Below are positions 31,304-40,528 of a DNA stretch of 64,000 nucleotides, piece after piece (the stretch's first letter is position 1; each line of letters starts with the position of its first letter). The notes beneath the pieces were generated by a model. The model was not told the origin of the DNA. It searched no databases and saw nothing but the letters and a program-made list of their open reading frames with translations. This stretch comes from Salinicola lusitanus. GTDB lineage: Bacteria; Pseudomonadota; Gammaproteobacteria; Pseudomonadales; Halomonadaceae. The translations under genes and the position numbers were made by a program. Location: the NCBI RefSeq assembly GCF_003206045.1, contig NZ_PZJM01000013.1:111389-175388 (forward strand). Direction: 5' to 3'.

Positions 31304-32743
31304 GTGGAGCCGATTGTGAACGGGACAGACTCAGAAACGGATCTTGGCAACATGGACGCCTCCCGGCTCGAGCGGCTGTATCGGTCCGGCGAGGCCTCTC
31401 CGCTGGAGGCGACCCGGGCGGCGCTCGAGCGTATCGAGCGGTTCAACGATGCGGTGAACGCCTATGTCCATGTCGATCGCGAGGGCGCCGAGAAGGCTGC
31501 CAAGGCCTCGGCCAGGCGATGGGGTCAGGGCAAGCCGCTGAGCGCCATCGACGGTATCCCGGTATCGATGAAGGACCTGGCCGAAGTGGCCGGCATGCCG
31601 GCTCGCGGCGGTTCGTTGACCTCGTCGACGGCGGCGTGCGAAGAGGACTGTCCGCCGGCGCGCATGCTTCGGGAAGCGGGCGCCGTGATTCTCGGCAAGA
31701 CCAATACGCCTGAATTCGGCTGGAAGGCAGTGACCGACAACCGGGTCTTCGGCGCCACCTGCAATCCCTGGGACACGCGCCTGACCCCGGGCGGTTCTTC
31801 GGGCGGGGCGGCAGCGGCGGCGGCGCTCAACATGGGGGTGCTGCACCAGGGCGGCGACTCCGGCGGTTCGATACGCATTCCCGCCGCCTTCACCGGCGTG
31901 TTCGGCTTCAAGCCCACCTACGGCTGGACGCCCCAGTGGCCGCCGGCCACGGAGCCGTCGTTGTCCCATATCGGTCCGCTGACCCGAAGTGTCAAGGACG
32001 CCGTGCGTATGCTCAACGTCATCGGTCGCTACGACTATCGCGACCCTTACGCCACCCGCGGCCAGCCGGACGATTGGGGGGCGGACATCGACCAGGATCT
32101 GCGGGGACTGCGAATCGCCTACTCGCCGACGCTGGGCTACGCCGAGGTCGATGAGCAGATCGCGGCACGCGTGCGCGAGGCGGCCCGCAACCTGGAGCAG
32201 TTGGGCGCGGAGGTCGAGGAGGTTCATCCCGGCTTCGAGTCGCCTATCGATATCTTTCAGAAGCTCTGGTTCACCGCCTCGCTGGACTTCTGGTCGAAAT
32301 GCAGCGATCGGGAGCGCGAACAGCTCGACCCCGGGCTGGTCGACAATGCCCGCACTGCCCAGCAGTGGAGCGCGCTCGACCTGTTCCAGACGCTGGGGCG
32401 CCGGGCCAACTTCACCGAGTGCCTGGAGCGCTTCAACCAGAAGTACCATCTGCTGATGACGCCGACGGTGCCCATCGAGCCGTTCGCCACGGGACATGAG
32501 GTACCACCGGGCAGTGGCATGCGCGACTGGGAGGAGTGGGCCCCGTTCTCCTACCCGTTCAACCTGAGCCAGCAGCCGGCGGCCTCGGTTCCCTGCGGGT
32601 TCACGGAGTCCGGTCTGCCGGTCGGTTTTCAACTCGCCGGTGGCAAGCATGACGACGTACGTGTGCTGCGTGCCTGCCACGCCTACATGCAGGCGCATCC
32701 GCCGCGGTTCCCCCGCGTACCCGATCCGGCGGAAATGGCTTAG
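31304..32743 (+). CDS. Amidase-signature family hydrolase
   Basis: Amidase of up to 479 residues. The Ser-cisSer-Lys triad is visible: Lys90 in PVSMKD, Ser166 in TPGGSSGGAAAAAA and Ser189 in GGDSGGSIRIPAAF. The annotated start is a GTG; a second GTG four codons later sits behind GTGGAG, and an ATG is at codon 17, so the N-terminus is uncertain. It is probably an aliphatic or aryl amide hydrolase; the substrate cannot be deduced. It overlaps the converging DUF1428 gene by four bases. Confidence 0.88.
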   Translation: MEPIVNGTDSETDLGNMDASRLERLYRSGEASPLEATRAALERIERFNDAVNAYVHVDREGAEKAAKASARRWGQGKPLSAIDGIPVSMKDLAEVAGMPARGGSLTSSTAACEEDCPPARMLREAGAVILGKTNTPEFGWKAVTDNRVFGATCNPWDTRLTPGGSSGGAAAAAALNMGVLHQGGDSGGSIRIPAAFTGVFGFKPTYGWTPQWPPATEPSLSHIGPLTRSVKDAVRMLNVIGRYDYRDPYATRGQPDDWGADIDQDLRGLRIAYSPTLGYAEVDEQIAARVREAARNLEQLGAEVEEVHPGFESPIDIFQKLWFTASLDFWSKCSDREREQLDPGLVDNARTAQQWSALDLFQTLGRRANFTECLERFNQKYHLLMTPTVPIEPFATGHEVPPGSGMRDWEEWAPFSYPFNLSQQPAASVPCGFTESGLPVGFQLAGGKHDDVRVLRACHAYMQAHPPRFPRVPDPAEMA

Positions 32744-33111
32744 GTTGCGCTATCGTCCCGATATCGATCGAGAAATGGCGTGAACCCGGCCCAGATCATG
32801 CGTTTGCCGTCGAAGGGCAAGTCGTCGGGCATCTTGAAACGCTCGTCGCTCTGCATGCGTTGCGCGGCGGTCTCGCAGGTGGACTTATCGGGCCACTCGA
32901 TCCATGAAAAGACGATCTGCTCATCTGCCTGGGCGGCAACGGAGCGTTTGAAATCGGTGACCTTGCCGTCCGGCACGTCCTCGCCCCAGGCCTCGACGAT
33001 GCGTATGGCGCCCTGCTCGAGAAAGAAGGTCGCGGCTTTCTCGGCCAGCGCGTGATACGCATCGCGCTTGTCACCGTCCACGGGTACCACGAATCCCTGT
33101 ACATAGTGCAT
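32740..33111 (-). CDS. DUF1428 (YbaA-like) protein
   Basis: Small soluble protein of 123 residues matching the DUF1428 family (MHYVQGFVVPV start; central EAWGEDVPDGKVTDFKRSV; C-terminal FDGKRMIWAGF). The fold is ferredoxin-like; function is unknown. GGAGGG lies seven bases before the ATG. It converges on the amidase gene with a four-base overlap. Confidence 0.88.
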   Translation of the reverse strand: MHYVQGFVVPVDGDKRDAYHALAEKAATFFLEQGAIRIVEAWGEDVPDGKVTDFKRSVAAQADEQIVFSWIEWPDKSTCETAAQRMQSDERFKMPDDLPFDGKRMIWAGFTPFLDRYRDDSAT

Positions 33112-33223
33112 GTCTTTCCCTCCACGTCTCCTTTAGCCGATCATCGCTCGACTCGCCGCCTGGCCCGCCCTGTCTTGACCGCTCGGCCGTAGCGCCCGAA
33201 CTCTCGATGTCCTGATGTCACAT

Positions 33224-33889
33224 TCAGCCGGAAACGGGCGCGTTCTCGTCGAATACGCGCAGTTGAGCCCGCAGGGCGCGATCGAAGGCCGGTCGTTCGC
33301 TGCATCGCCTCACGTAGGCGTCGAGAGCAGGGCGCTCCACGAGCAGTTCGGTGTGATCGAGAATGCGCAGCACCGTGGTCATCATCAGGTCGGCGACGCT
33401 GAACTCGTCGACCAGATAGGTACGTTCGCCCAGGACGCGCGCCAGATCGTCGAGTCGATCGACGACATTGCCCAGCACGAACTCACGATGACGTGCCCTG
33501 ACCGTCTCGTCCTCGACAAAGAAATCCAGTTCGGCCAGCGCCATGATCGGGGGTTCGACGCTGTTCAGGCCGGCGAACAACCAGCTGAGGGTCTGATCCC
33601 GTCGGCGCGGAACTCGAGAGAGCAACGGTTCGTACTGTTCCGCGATCTTGAGCACGATGGCGCCGGACTCGAACATGGCTTCACCATCCACTTCGATCAC
33701 AGGCACCTGCCCGAAGGGTTGCCGACGCAGATAGGTCGCGCTCCGTTTCTCGACGAAGTCGATGGCCTCGGTCTCGTAGGGCAGGCCGGCCTCCTCCAGG
33801 GCCCAGCGGACCCGCAGGTCGCGAACCTTGCCGCGGGCGAAATCGGGCACCCAGCGAAACGCGCTGACTCGAATATGGCTCCCCAGCAT
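33224..33889 (-). CDS. Glutathione S-transferase family protein
   Basis: GST-fold protein of 221 residues. A thioredoxin-like N-terminal domain (LRVRWALEEAGLPYET, with the cis-Pro region FGQVPVIEVDG and the glutathione-binding ESGAIV) is followed by an all-helical C-terminal domain (YLVDEFSVADLMM). An upstream GTG adds three codons, but the ATG at 33889 has a GGGGGG tract eight bases ahead. The substrate is unknown. Confidence 0.88.
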   Translation of the reverse strand: MLGSHIRVSAFRWVPDFARGKVRDLRVRWALEEAGLPYETEAIDFVEKRSATYLRRQPFGQVPVIEVDGEAMFESGAIVLKIAEQYEPLLSRVPRRRDQTLSWLFAGLNSVEPPIMALAELDFFVEDETVRARHREFVLGNVVDRLDDLARVLGERTYLVDEFSVADLMMTTVLRILDHTELLVERPALDAYVRRCSERPAFDRALRAQLRVFDENAPVSG

Positions 33890-34166
33890 GACTTTCACCC
33901 CCCGAGGATTCCGTCCTCCGTCCGGTTGTTCAGTAATAGGTCATGTTCCAAAAGAGGACTGCTAAGACTTTGGTCATTCGAACGATGCCTGTTAGATACC
34001 TCGGACGAATCGGCGATGGCCGACTACGCTTGAACAGGGGGCGCAAGATGCGCCACTACCAATCCGTTTGTCTTTTCACCGCCCAGTTCACCGGGCCTGG
34101 TCATGGCGGAATCGCCGAGCTCCATCGGGCCTCGAGGCGATCCTCGCCTGCGAAAGGAGTCGCTCC

Positions 34167-35876
34167 ATGAGTCAGAACGTCGCCGAAATCATCGTCGAAA
34201 CCCTCTCCAGTGCCGGCGCCAAGCGTTGCTACGGCGTGGTGGGGGACACCATCAACCATTTCACCGATGCCGTCCGCCGCAGCGATCTCGAGTGGGTCCA
34301 TGTCCGCCACGAGGAGGTCGGCGGTTTCGCCGCTGGCGGCGAAGCCTACATGACCCGGGAGCTGGCGCTGTGCGCCGGCACCTGCGGGCCGGGCACGCTG
34401 CACTTCGTCAACGGTCTGTTCGAAGCCCATCGCAGCGGTTCGCCGGTGGTGCTGATCGCTTCCCAGGTCGGCACCGCCGATACCGGCGTCGGTTTTCCGC
34501 AGGATGTCGACCCCAAGCCGATCTACGAGCAGTACAGCGTCTTCTGCGAGACGATCATCAACCCCGATCAGGTGCGGCGGCTGACCACATTGGCGGCCCA
34601 GGCGGCGCTGGCGAAGAACGGCGTCGCGGTGCTGATCGTGCACGGCGACCTGTTCACCCAGAAGCCGAGCCAGGACCTGCCTTACCGGACGCACCGCTTC
34701 GACCCGATCACCCGGCCCAGCGCCGAGGAGCTGGTGCCGGCGATCAAGGCGCTCAATGCCGGCGGCAAGATATCCATTTTCGCGGGAGCGGGCTGCGAGC
34801 ACGCGCGCAACGAGGTGCTGGTGCTGGCGGCCAAGCTCAATGCGCCGGTGGCCTGGACCTCGCGCGCCAAGGATTTCATCGAACCCGACAATCCCTTCGA
34901 AGTCGGCATGACCGGGGTTTTCGGCCTGGCCGGCGGTTACCATGCCGTGGCCGACTGCGACACCTTGCTGCTGCTGGGGTGCAACTTCGCCTGGACGCAG
35001 TTCTATCCCGACAAGGCGACGATCATCCAGGTGGATATCGATCCGCAGCAGATCGGCAAGCGTCATCCGGTCGACATCGGGCTGCTCGGCAGCGTGCGCG
35101 ACACTTGCGCCGCACTGGCCCAGATCGTCGACGAGCAGCCTGACACGGCGTGGCTGGAGCGGTGCCGCAAGAGCTATCACAAGGCGCTGGAACACGACGC
35201 CCACGAATCCGGGGACGATGCGCTGATTCACCCGCAGGAGCTGACGCTGGCGCTGAACGACGCTGCCCACGACGATGCGTTCTTTACCGCCGACGGCGGC
35301 AGCCCGATGGTGTGGATGCTGCGTCACATCCGCGCCAACGGCAAACGGCGCACGCTCTCCAGTCTGGTCCACGGCACCATGGCCAACGCCTATCCCCAGG
35401 CGATCGGCATCCAGAAGGCGTTTCCGGAGCGTCAGGTCATCGCCATGTGCGGCGACGGCGGCATGACCATGCTGATGGGCGATCTGCTGACCCTGAAACA
35501 GGAGCAGATCCCGCTCAAGATCGTCGTCTTCAACAACAGCTCGCTGGGCTTCGTCGAACTGGAGCAGAAGGTCGATGGTCTGCTGGACAGCTACACCGAC
35601 CTCGACAACCCGGATTTCGGGCTGCTGGCGCAATCGATAGGCCTGTGGGGGCGACGTGTCGAACGCGAGCACGAGCTCAAGCACGCCATTGCCGAATGGC
35701 TGTCCCAGCCGGGGCCGGCGCTTCTCGACGTCAAGGTCAATCGCATGGAGCTGGTGATGCCGCCCAAGATCGAGCCGGGGCAGGTCACCTCCACCGCGCT
35801 CTACTCGGGCAAGGCGGTGCTCGATGGCCGCATGAGCGATGTCGTCGACCTGGTGAAGAGCAACTTCTGGAAGTGA
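34167..35876 (+). CDS. poxB: Thiamine-diphosphate pyruvate oxidase (PoxB-like)
   Basis: ThDP/FAD enzyme of 569 residues, near the length of E. coli PoxB (572). PoxB decarboxylates pyruvate to acetate and passes electrons to quinone at the membrane. The cofactor Glu50 lies in HEEVGGFAAGGEAY, and the ThDP/Mg motif is GDGGMTM (about 429) through VVFNNSS. AAAGGAG precedes the ATG at 34167. The C-terminal tail, which tethers PoxB to the membrane in E. coli, cannot be judged here. Acetolactate synthase is the main alternative. Confidence 0.85.
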   Translation: MSQNVAEIIVETLSSAGAKRCYGVVGDTINHFTDAVRRSDLEWVHVRHEEVGGFAAGGEAYMTRELALCAGTCGPGTLHFVNGLFEAHRSGSPVVLIASQVGTADTGVGFPQDVDPKPIYEQYSVFCETIINPDQVRRLTTLAAQAALAKNGVAVLIVHGDLFTQKPSQDLPYRTHRFDPITRPSAEELVPAIKALNAGGKISIFAGAGCEHARNEVLVLAAKLNAPVAWTSRAKDFIEPDNPFEVGMTGVFGLAGGYHAVADCDTLLLLGCNFAWTQFYPDKATIIQVDIDPQQIGKRHPVDIGLLGSVRDTCAALAQIVDEQPDTAWLERCRKSYHKALEHDAHESGDDALIHPQELTLALNDAAHDDAFFTADGGSPMVWMLRHIRANGKRRTLSSLVHGTMANAYPQAIGIQKAFPERQVIAMCGDGGMTMLMGDLLTLKQEQIPLKIVVFNNSSLGFVELEQKVDGLLDSYTDLDNPDFGLLAQSIGLWGRRVEREHELKHAIAEWLSQPGPALLDVKVNRMELVMPPKIEPGQVTSTALYSGKAVLDGRMSDVVDLVKSNFWK

Positions 35877-35963
35877 GTCGTCGTCGGCCTGTCACGCGGC
35901 ACTCGCGGCCCGTGGCAGGCTGATGGCTGCCCCGACCCGACCCGACCTTGAGAGCGAAGTCCC

Positions 35964-36893
35964 ATGTCCCACAAGGAATTTCGTCGCCCCGGTCTGCGCG
36001 ACCTGCGTCGCCTGGCCGTGCCAGGCACCGCAAGATCGACGGTGGCAGCGTCGTCGATGGGCGTCACCGATAGCGAGTCGCTGAACGACCGCCAAGGCTA
36101 CGACACGGCGTTTCTGGACGACCTCGTCGTACCGCTGCCGGTGCCCGTCGGCGCGCTTGCGGAGGACGTGACGCCGGTGCCCGGCCGTGACGACGGCCGG
36201 CTCGACTACACGCACTTCTCGGTCGTGATGTCGCGCTCCCGCAGGCTGGCGATCTTCACTGCCCTCAATCTCGATGGGAGCCGGCTGGAGAGCGTGCCCA
36301 GACGCAACGACAACTGGCGTTTCGATCCCCGGATCGACGAATCGCTTCAGGTCGGCGAATCGCTCTACGCGCGCAACCCGCTGGACCGTGGGCATCTGGT
36401 TCGCCGCACTTCGGCCAACTGGGGCCCAGAGGCCGAGCAGGCCAATGCCGATACCTTCCACTTCACCAACTGCACGCCACAGATGGCGGGGTTCAACCAG
36501 CAGACCTGGCTGGGGCTGGAAGATTACCTGCTGGAGAACGCCCGCGCCGACGGGCAGCGAATCACGGTCTTCACCGGGCCCGTGTTCCGAGATGGGGACC
36601 GCCGCTACCGAGGCGTGAAAATCCCCGAGGCGTACTGGAAGGTGGTGGCGTTCATGGCGGATGGTCAGCCCTCGGCCACGGCCTACATGATCGAGCAGGC
36701 CGAGGAGCTCGAAGGGCTCGGCTTCATGTTCGGGCAGTACAAGACCTACCAGCGCAGCGTGGCCCGGATCGGCGAGCTGGCCGGGCTCGACTTCGCCGAC
36801 CTGGCCGAATACGACGGGTTCTCCAACGAGGAGCGCGAGACAGGCACACGGATCGAGACGGAGATTCGCGGGCCGTCGGATATTCTCGTCTAG
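35964..36893 (+). CDS. DNA/RNA non-specific endonuclease (His-Me finger)
   Basis: Nuclease of 309 residues related to Serratia nuclease. The catalytic motif DRGH (141-144) with base His144 is followed by TNCTPQMAGFNQQTW containing metal-binding Asn residues. Unlike the secreted relatives it has no signal peptide: the N-terminus is charged (MSHKEFRRPGLRDLRRLAVP). It follows poxB by 87 bases. Without an obvious inhibitor or secretion signal its role is unclear; it may be exported by a specialised route. Confidence 0.85.
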   Translation: MSHKEFRRPGLRDLRRLAVPGTARSTVAASSMGVTDSESLNDRQGYDTAFLDDLVVPLPVPVGALAEDVTPVPGRDDGRLDYTHFSVVMSRSRRLAIFTALNLDGSRLESVPRRNDNWRFDPRIDESLQVGESLYARNPLDRGHLVRRTSANWGPEAEQANADTFHFTNCTPQMAGFNQQTWLGLEDYLLENARADGQRITVFTGPVFRDGDRRYRGVKIPEAYWKVVAFMADGQPSATAYMIEQAEELEGLGFMFGQYKTYQRSVARIGELAGLDFADLAEYDGFSNEERETGTRIETEIRGPSDILV

Positions 36894-36991
36894 AGGCTGC
36901 GGCTAGCCGCCGCTTGCGCTTGCCGGCGCATCCCTTACCATGCTCATTATCTTGGCGCTGGATGCCACTGACTCGATGGGTATGGCGTTCT

Positions 36992-38194
36992 ATGAATGTA
37001 TCGCACTTCGCAAGCTTCAACGTGGCCGGGGGCATCGGCCTGCTCTGTGCCACGCTGATCCAGGAGCTGTCCCGACGCCACGTCAATCTGGTATTCAACA
37101 AGGGCGACCGAGTCGCCAAGGCGATGGCCGCGCGGCTACCGCCGGACACGCCGGTGATTCGCTACAAGGCGCCGCAGGGCGTCAAGCTGCCGGCCTGGGT
37201 GCCGGGGCTGCGGAAGTGGGGCGTGTCGCGGTCGCTGACCGGTTTGCCGCGTCCCGACGTGCTGCTGAGCTGGTCCCAGCTCAACGCCGGGCCCCTGATC
37301 GCGGCCCATCGCAAACTCGGCGCGCGAGCGATCCACTACGATCACGGCTCCGCCTGGCGCGCCATGCCGAGCCGCTCGAGACTGGCGCACCTTGCCGCCT
37401 GCGACGGCGTGATCTGTGTCTCCCACGCCACCCGCCGCATGTTGCAGCTGCGCTGGGGCGTCGCCGATATCTCCATGGTGGTGCAGCACAACCCCCTGAT
37501 TCACCCCTTGCGGGACCGCGTCGTCATCGAGGCGCCCGAGCCGGCCGTGAAGCGGCGTTGGCGGCTGGGCGTCGCCGGACGGCTGGTGCCGGTCAAGGGG
37601 TTCCCCATCGCCATCCGCGCGCTTCGCCGGCTGGTGGACGGCGGCCTCGACGCCGAGTTGCACGTACTCGGCAGCGGCATGATGCAGCAGGATCTGGAGA
37701 CACTGGTCGAAGCGCTGCAATTGAAGGATCGGGTCGTCTTTCACGGTTTCGTCGACGACATGCCCGCCGCGCTGGCGCGACTCGACCTGCTGCTCTGTCC
37801 TTCGTTTCGCGAGACCTTCGGGATGGTCAGCATCGAGGCCGCCGCCGTTGGCTGCCCGGTCATCGGCAGTCGGGTCGACGGGCTACCGGAGACCCTGGAC
37901 GAAGGAGTCACTGGGCTCACCCTGCCATGCACGGAAGCGGTCGAATCGCTCACGACGCATCCCGGTCACAGCAGCATCTCGGCCCAGGTCTACGATCCCG
38001 ATACCGACCAACTGCGGGTGCCGCTCGGCGTTTCGCCGGTGCGGCTGGCCGAGAGCGTTGCCGCGGTACTGGGCGACCCGGAGCGCCATCACCGCATGCG
38101 CGTGGCGGGTCGCCAATTCGTCAGCGAGCGCTTTACGCTGGAGCGATACGTCGACAGCATGACCCGACATCTGCAATCGATGGGAGCGGCATGA
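36992..38194 (+). CDS. Family-4 glycosyltransferase
   Basis: GT4-type (GT-B fold) glycosyltransferase of 400 residues. The C-terminal nucleotide-sugar domain shows GVAGRLVPVKGFPIAIRALR, then FHGFVDDMPAAL and the E-x7-E motif ETFGMVSIE. I start at the ATG of MNVSHFASFNVAGGIG, which gives the usual N-terminal glycine-rich loop; upstream in-frame codons look non-coding. Its stop overlaps the start of a PIG-L deacetylase (ATGA), so the two form a translation-coupled pair, probably for a surface or small-molecule glycoconjugate. Confidence 0.88.
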   Translation: MNVSHFASFNVAGGIGLLCATLIQELSRRHVNLVFNKGDRVAKAMAARLPPDTPVIRYKAPQGVKLPAWVPGLRKWGVSRSLTGLPRPDVLLSWSQLNAGPLIAAHRKLGARAIHYDHGSAWRAMPSRSRLAHLAACDGVICVSHATRRMLQLRWGVADISMVVQHNPLIHPLRDRVVIEAPEPAVKRRWRLGVAGRLVPVKGFPIAIRALRRLVDGGLDAELHVLGSGMMQQDLETLVEALQLKDRVVFHGFVDDMPAALARLDLLLCPSFRETFGMVSIEAAAVGCPVIGSRVDGLPETLDEGVTGLTLPCTEAVESLTTHPGHSSISAQVYDPDTDQLRVPLGVSPVRLAESVAAVLGDPERHHRMRVAGRQFVSERFTLERYVDSMTRHLQSMGAA

Positions 38195-39444
38195 ACGGAC
38201 GGCACGACGCAGAGCCCGTGGCCGGCGGTGGCTACCGCTTTCGCCTGCCGGACGAGATGGTCGGGGTGGCCGGCATGGTGGAGATCGAACTGGCGCTGGA
38301 GACCGGCGGCTGGCGCTTGTGGCGTCGCGGCCTGCCCACCGTCACGGTCGGTCGCGACGGTGGCGAGGTGGTCTCCTTCACCCTGGAAGCGTCGCGCGAC
38401 AGCCAGAGGATCGCCTATCCGCTGACGCCCGACCTGCCCGCACAGAGCGAGCTGCGTCTCGCCATCGACGGTGTCCGGCTCGTCGGGGCGCCGCGTCTCC
38501 ATTGGCATCCGCGCCCCCGTCTGAACGGCCCGTTTCTGATTCTGGCGCCGCATCCCGACGATGCGGAGCTGGCCGCCGGCGGCTTCTACAGCGACCACGC
38601 CGACTCCCTGCACATCGTCACTCTCTCCTGCGGCGAGAAGCTCAAGGGAGTGGATCGTCAGTACCTCGATGGACTGGACCGGACACTGGCGGATGCCACC
38701 CGACGCAAGGCGGAGTGGCGGCGCTGGAACGTCTACGCCTCGCCGATGCTGGCCGGTCTGCCGGCGGAGCGGTCGACCCTGATCGGGGTGCCGGATGGCC
38801 AAGGGTGGCCGTTGATCCACGACGGCACTCCCCAGAGGCCCGTCTGGCCGCTACGCGAGGCGCGGGCATTCAATCGTGCCGAGCTGCCGTTTTCGGAGGC
38901 CGACGTGCTCGAGCGCGAGCATGTGCTGGCGGCCCTGCGCCAGATGATCGACACCATCCGCCCGGACACGATACTGGTGACCGACCCGGAGTTCGATCCG
39001 CACGCCGACCATCGCGCGACCTCACTGGCGCTGGCCATGGCGCTGGCGAAAAGCGCGCACCGGCCGACCCAAGTCATGCTCTATGCCAACCACTACCGCC
39101 GCGCCTACCCACCCGGCCCGGCTTTCCAGCCCGCCTGGATGCCGCCGCGATCCATCGCCATCGATGACTTGTTCGACGACACGCCGATACCGATGCTCTG
39201 GCCGCTCGACGCGGAGCGACAGAAACACAAGGCGCTGCTGCTGGACAGCATGAGCGACCTCTCGCCGCGCGCCAATCGCCGCCAGCAGCGGCGCCGGGCG
39301 AGGCGGGCGGGGTTCGTGCCGACGTTCGCCGCGGACAGGGATCCCTATTTTCAAGCGGCGGTCCGTTCGACCGAACTCTTCCGGGTACTGCCGGCCGACG
39401 CGTTCGTGGCGGGTTGGTTTCGACGACTCGACACTGCGGACTGA
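38191..39444 (+). CDS. PIG-L/LmbE-family deacetylase
   Basis: Protein of 417 residues. An N-terminal beta-rich domain of about 110 residues precedes a PIG-L N-acetylglucosaminyl deacetylase domain with the zinc motif APHPDDAE (about 116-123) and the downstream HADHRA. Such enzymes remove an acetyl group from GlcNAc-type sugars. The long insertion around 140-240 is larger than in MshB/BshB. The frame runs open upstream through the glycosyltransferase, but the overlap ATG at 38191 is the sensible start. Confidence 0.87.
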   Translation: MNGRHDAEPVAGGGYRFRLPDEMVGVAGMVEIELALETGGWRLWRRGLPTVTVGRDGGEVVSFTLEASRDSQRIAYPLTPDLPAQSELRLAIDGVRLVGAPRLHWHPRPRLNGPFLILAPHPDDAELAAGGFYSDHADSLHIVTLSCGEKLKGVDRQYLDGLDRTLADATRRKAEWRRWNVYASPMLAGLPAERSTLIGVPDGQGWPLIHDGTPQRPVWPLREARAFNRAELPFSEADVLEREHVLAALRQMIDTIRPDTILVTDPEFDPHADHRATSLALAMALAKSAHRPTQVMLYANHYRRAYPPGPAFQPAWMPPRSIAIDDLFDDTPIPMLWPLDAERQKHKALLLDSMSDLSPRANRRQQRRRARRAGFVPTFAADRDPYFQAAVRSTELFRVLPADAFVAGWFRRLDTAD

Positions 39445-39519
39445 GGGCCGCGATCGCCTCCGACCGGGGCGGGGGCAGGTCCAGGCGGAAGCCGAGAATC
39501 GCGACGGCAGTGACCTTTG

Positions 39520-40434
39520 CTAAGGCGGCGTACCCTCCAGCGCTTCCTGCAACCAATCGAGCAGGGCCCGGGTGGCGGGGCGTTCCGGCGAGCCCCGTCT
39601 CGTGTAGATGGCGATCGCCTGCGGTTGCTGCAGGCTTTCGCGCACGGGACGAACCAGTTCGCCCGAGGCGATCAGCCGTTCGGTGGTGCGCCGCCAGCCC
39701 AGCGCCACGCCGTGGCCCTCCAGGGTTGCCTGAAGCATCAGCGGATAGCTGTCGAAGGTCTTTCCCGGGAGCGGGGGAGCCTGCGAATGTCCCATCGCCT
39801 GGAGCCAGTCGGACCACTCCACCCAGTCCGGCGGCGTGGCGTGGTGATGAAGCAGGGCGAACGCCGTCAACGACGCCAGCGAGCGGGGGGCACCGTGTGC
39901 CGCGGGGTGCGCCGGACTGCAGACGGGATAGATCTCGTCGCCGGCCGTGAGTGCCAGCGGATGATGACCGCTGGGCCTGCCGCTCGTCTGCAGGGCGATA
40001 TCGAACGGTTCGCGATGTTCCGCGATGGGGCGTGTCGAGGTGACCAGTTTCAGATCGACATCGGGATGGCGACGATTGAAGGCGGCCAGGCGCGGCATCA
40101 GCCAGTAGAACGCCTCGCAGAGTTGGCAGAACAGGGTGACCTGGGCGCCGCGAGCGGGGCCGCGCATGTCGTTGGCTTGATCGGCCATGGCGCCCAGGGA
40201 GCGAGAGACGGTCGCCGCCAGCTCGCGTCCTGCCGGGGTGAGGCAGACCCCGCGATTGCGACGCTCGAACAGCTCCAGCCCGAGATTCTCCTCCAGCGCG
40301 CGAACCTGACGGCTGACGGCGGCCTGGGTGAGGTGCAACTCGTCTGCCGCGCGCGAGATGCTCTCGAGCCGTGCCGCCGCCTCGAAGGGCAGCAGCGTCG
40401 ACAGGGGCGGCAACGATTTACCTAGCCAATTCAT
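39520..40434 (-). CDS. LysR-family regulator (GcvA-like)
   Basis: LysR-type regulator of 304 residues. The helix-turn-helix is FEAAARLESISRAADELHLT and onwards (about 17-60), with AAVSRQVRALEENLGLELFER, followed by a substrate-binding domain. It diverges from an EamA/DMT exporter with a 94-base spacer, so that exporter is its most likely target. Confidence 0.88.
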   Translation of the reverse strand: MNWLGKSLPPLSTLLPFEAAARLESISRAADELHLTQAAVSRQVRALEENLGLELFERRNRGVCLTPAGRELAATVSRSLGAMADQANDMRGPARGAQVTLFCQLCEAFYWLMPRLAAFNRRHPDVDLKLVTSTRPIAEHREPFDIALQTSGRPSGHHPLALTAGDEIYPVCSPAHPAAHGAPRSLASLTAFALLHHHATPPDWVEWSDWLQAMGHSQAPPLPGKTFDSYPLMLQATLEGHGVALGWRRTTERLIASGELVRPVRESLQQPQAIAIYTRRGSPERPATRALLDWLQEALEGTPP

Positions 40435-40528
40435 AACCTGAGCTCATGGATGACGACGCAGAAGTCGTTGGTCGGATGACGGGCTCCACGGGCATGGTGA
40501 GACCCATTGCGAACCCTTGGAGATCATC

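Noticed and set aside
36899-36910. Short palindrome GCGGCTAGCCGC after the nuclease gene
   Set aside because: Six-bp arms are frequent by chance in such GC-rich DNA, with no loop and no T-run.
36940-39444. A single open frame of 834 codons across two genes
   Set aside because: Its first half is an arginine-rich shadow of the GT4 glycosyltransferase in another frame; only the second half, from 38191, is real (the PIG-L deacetylase).
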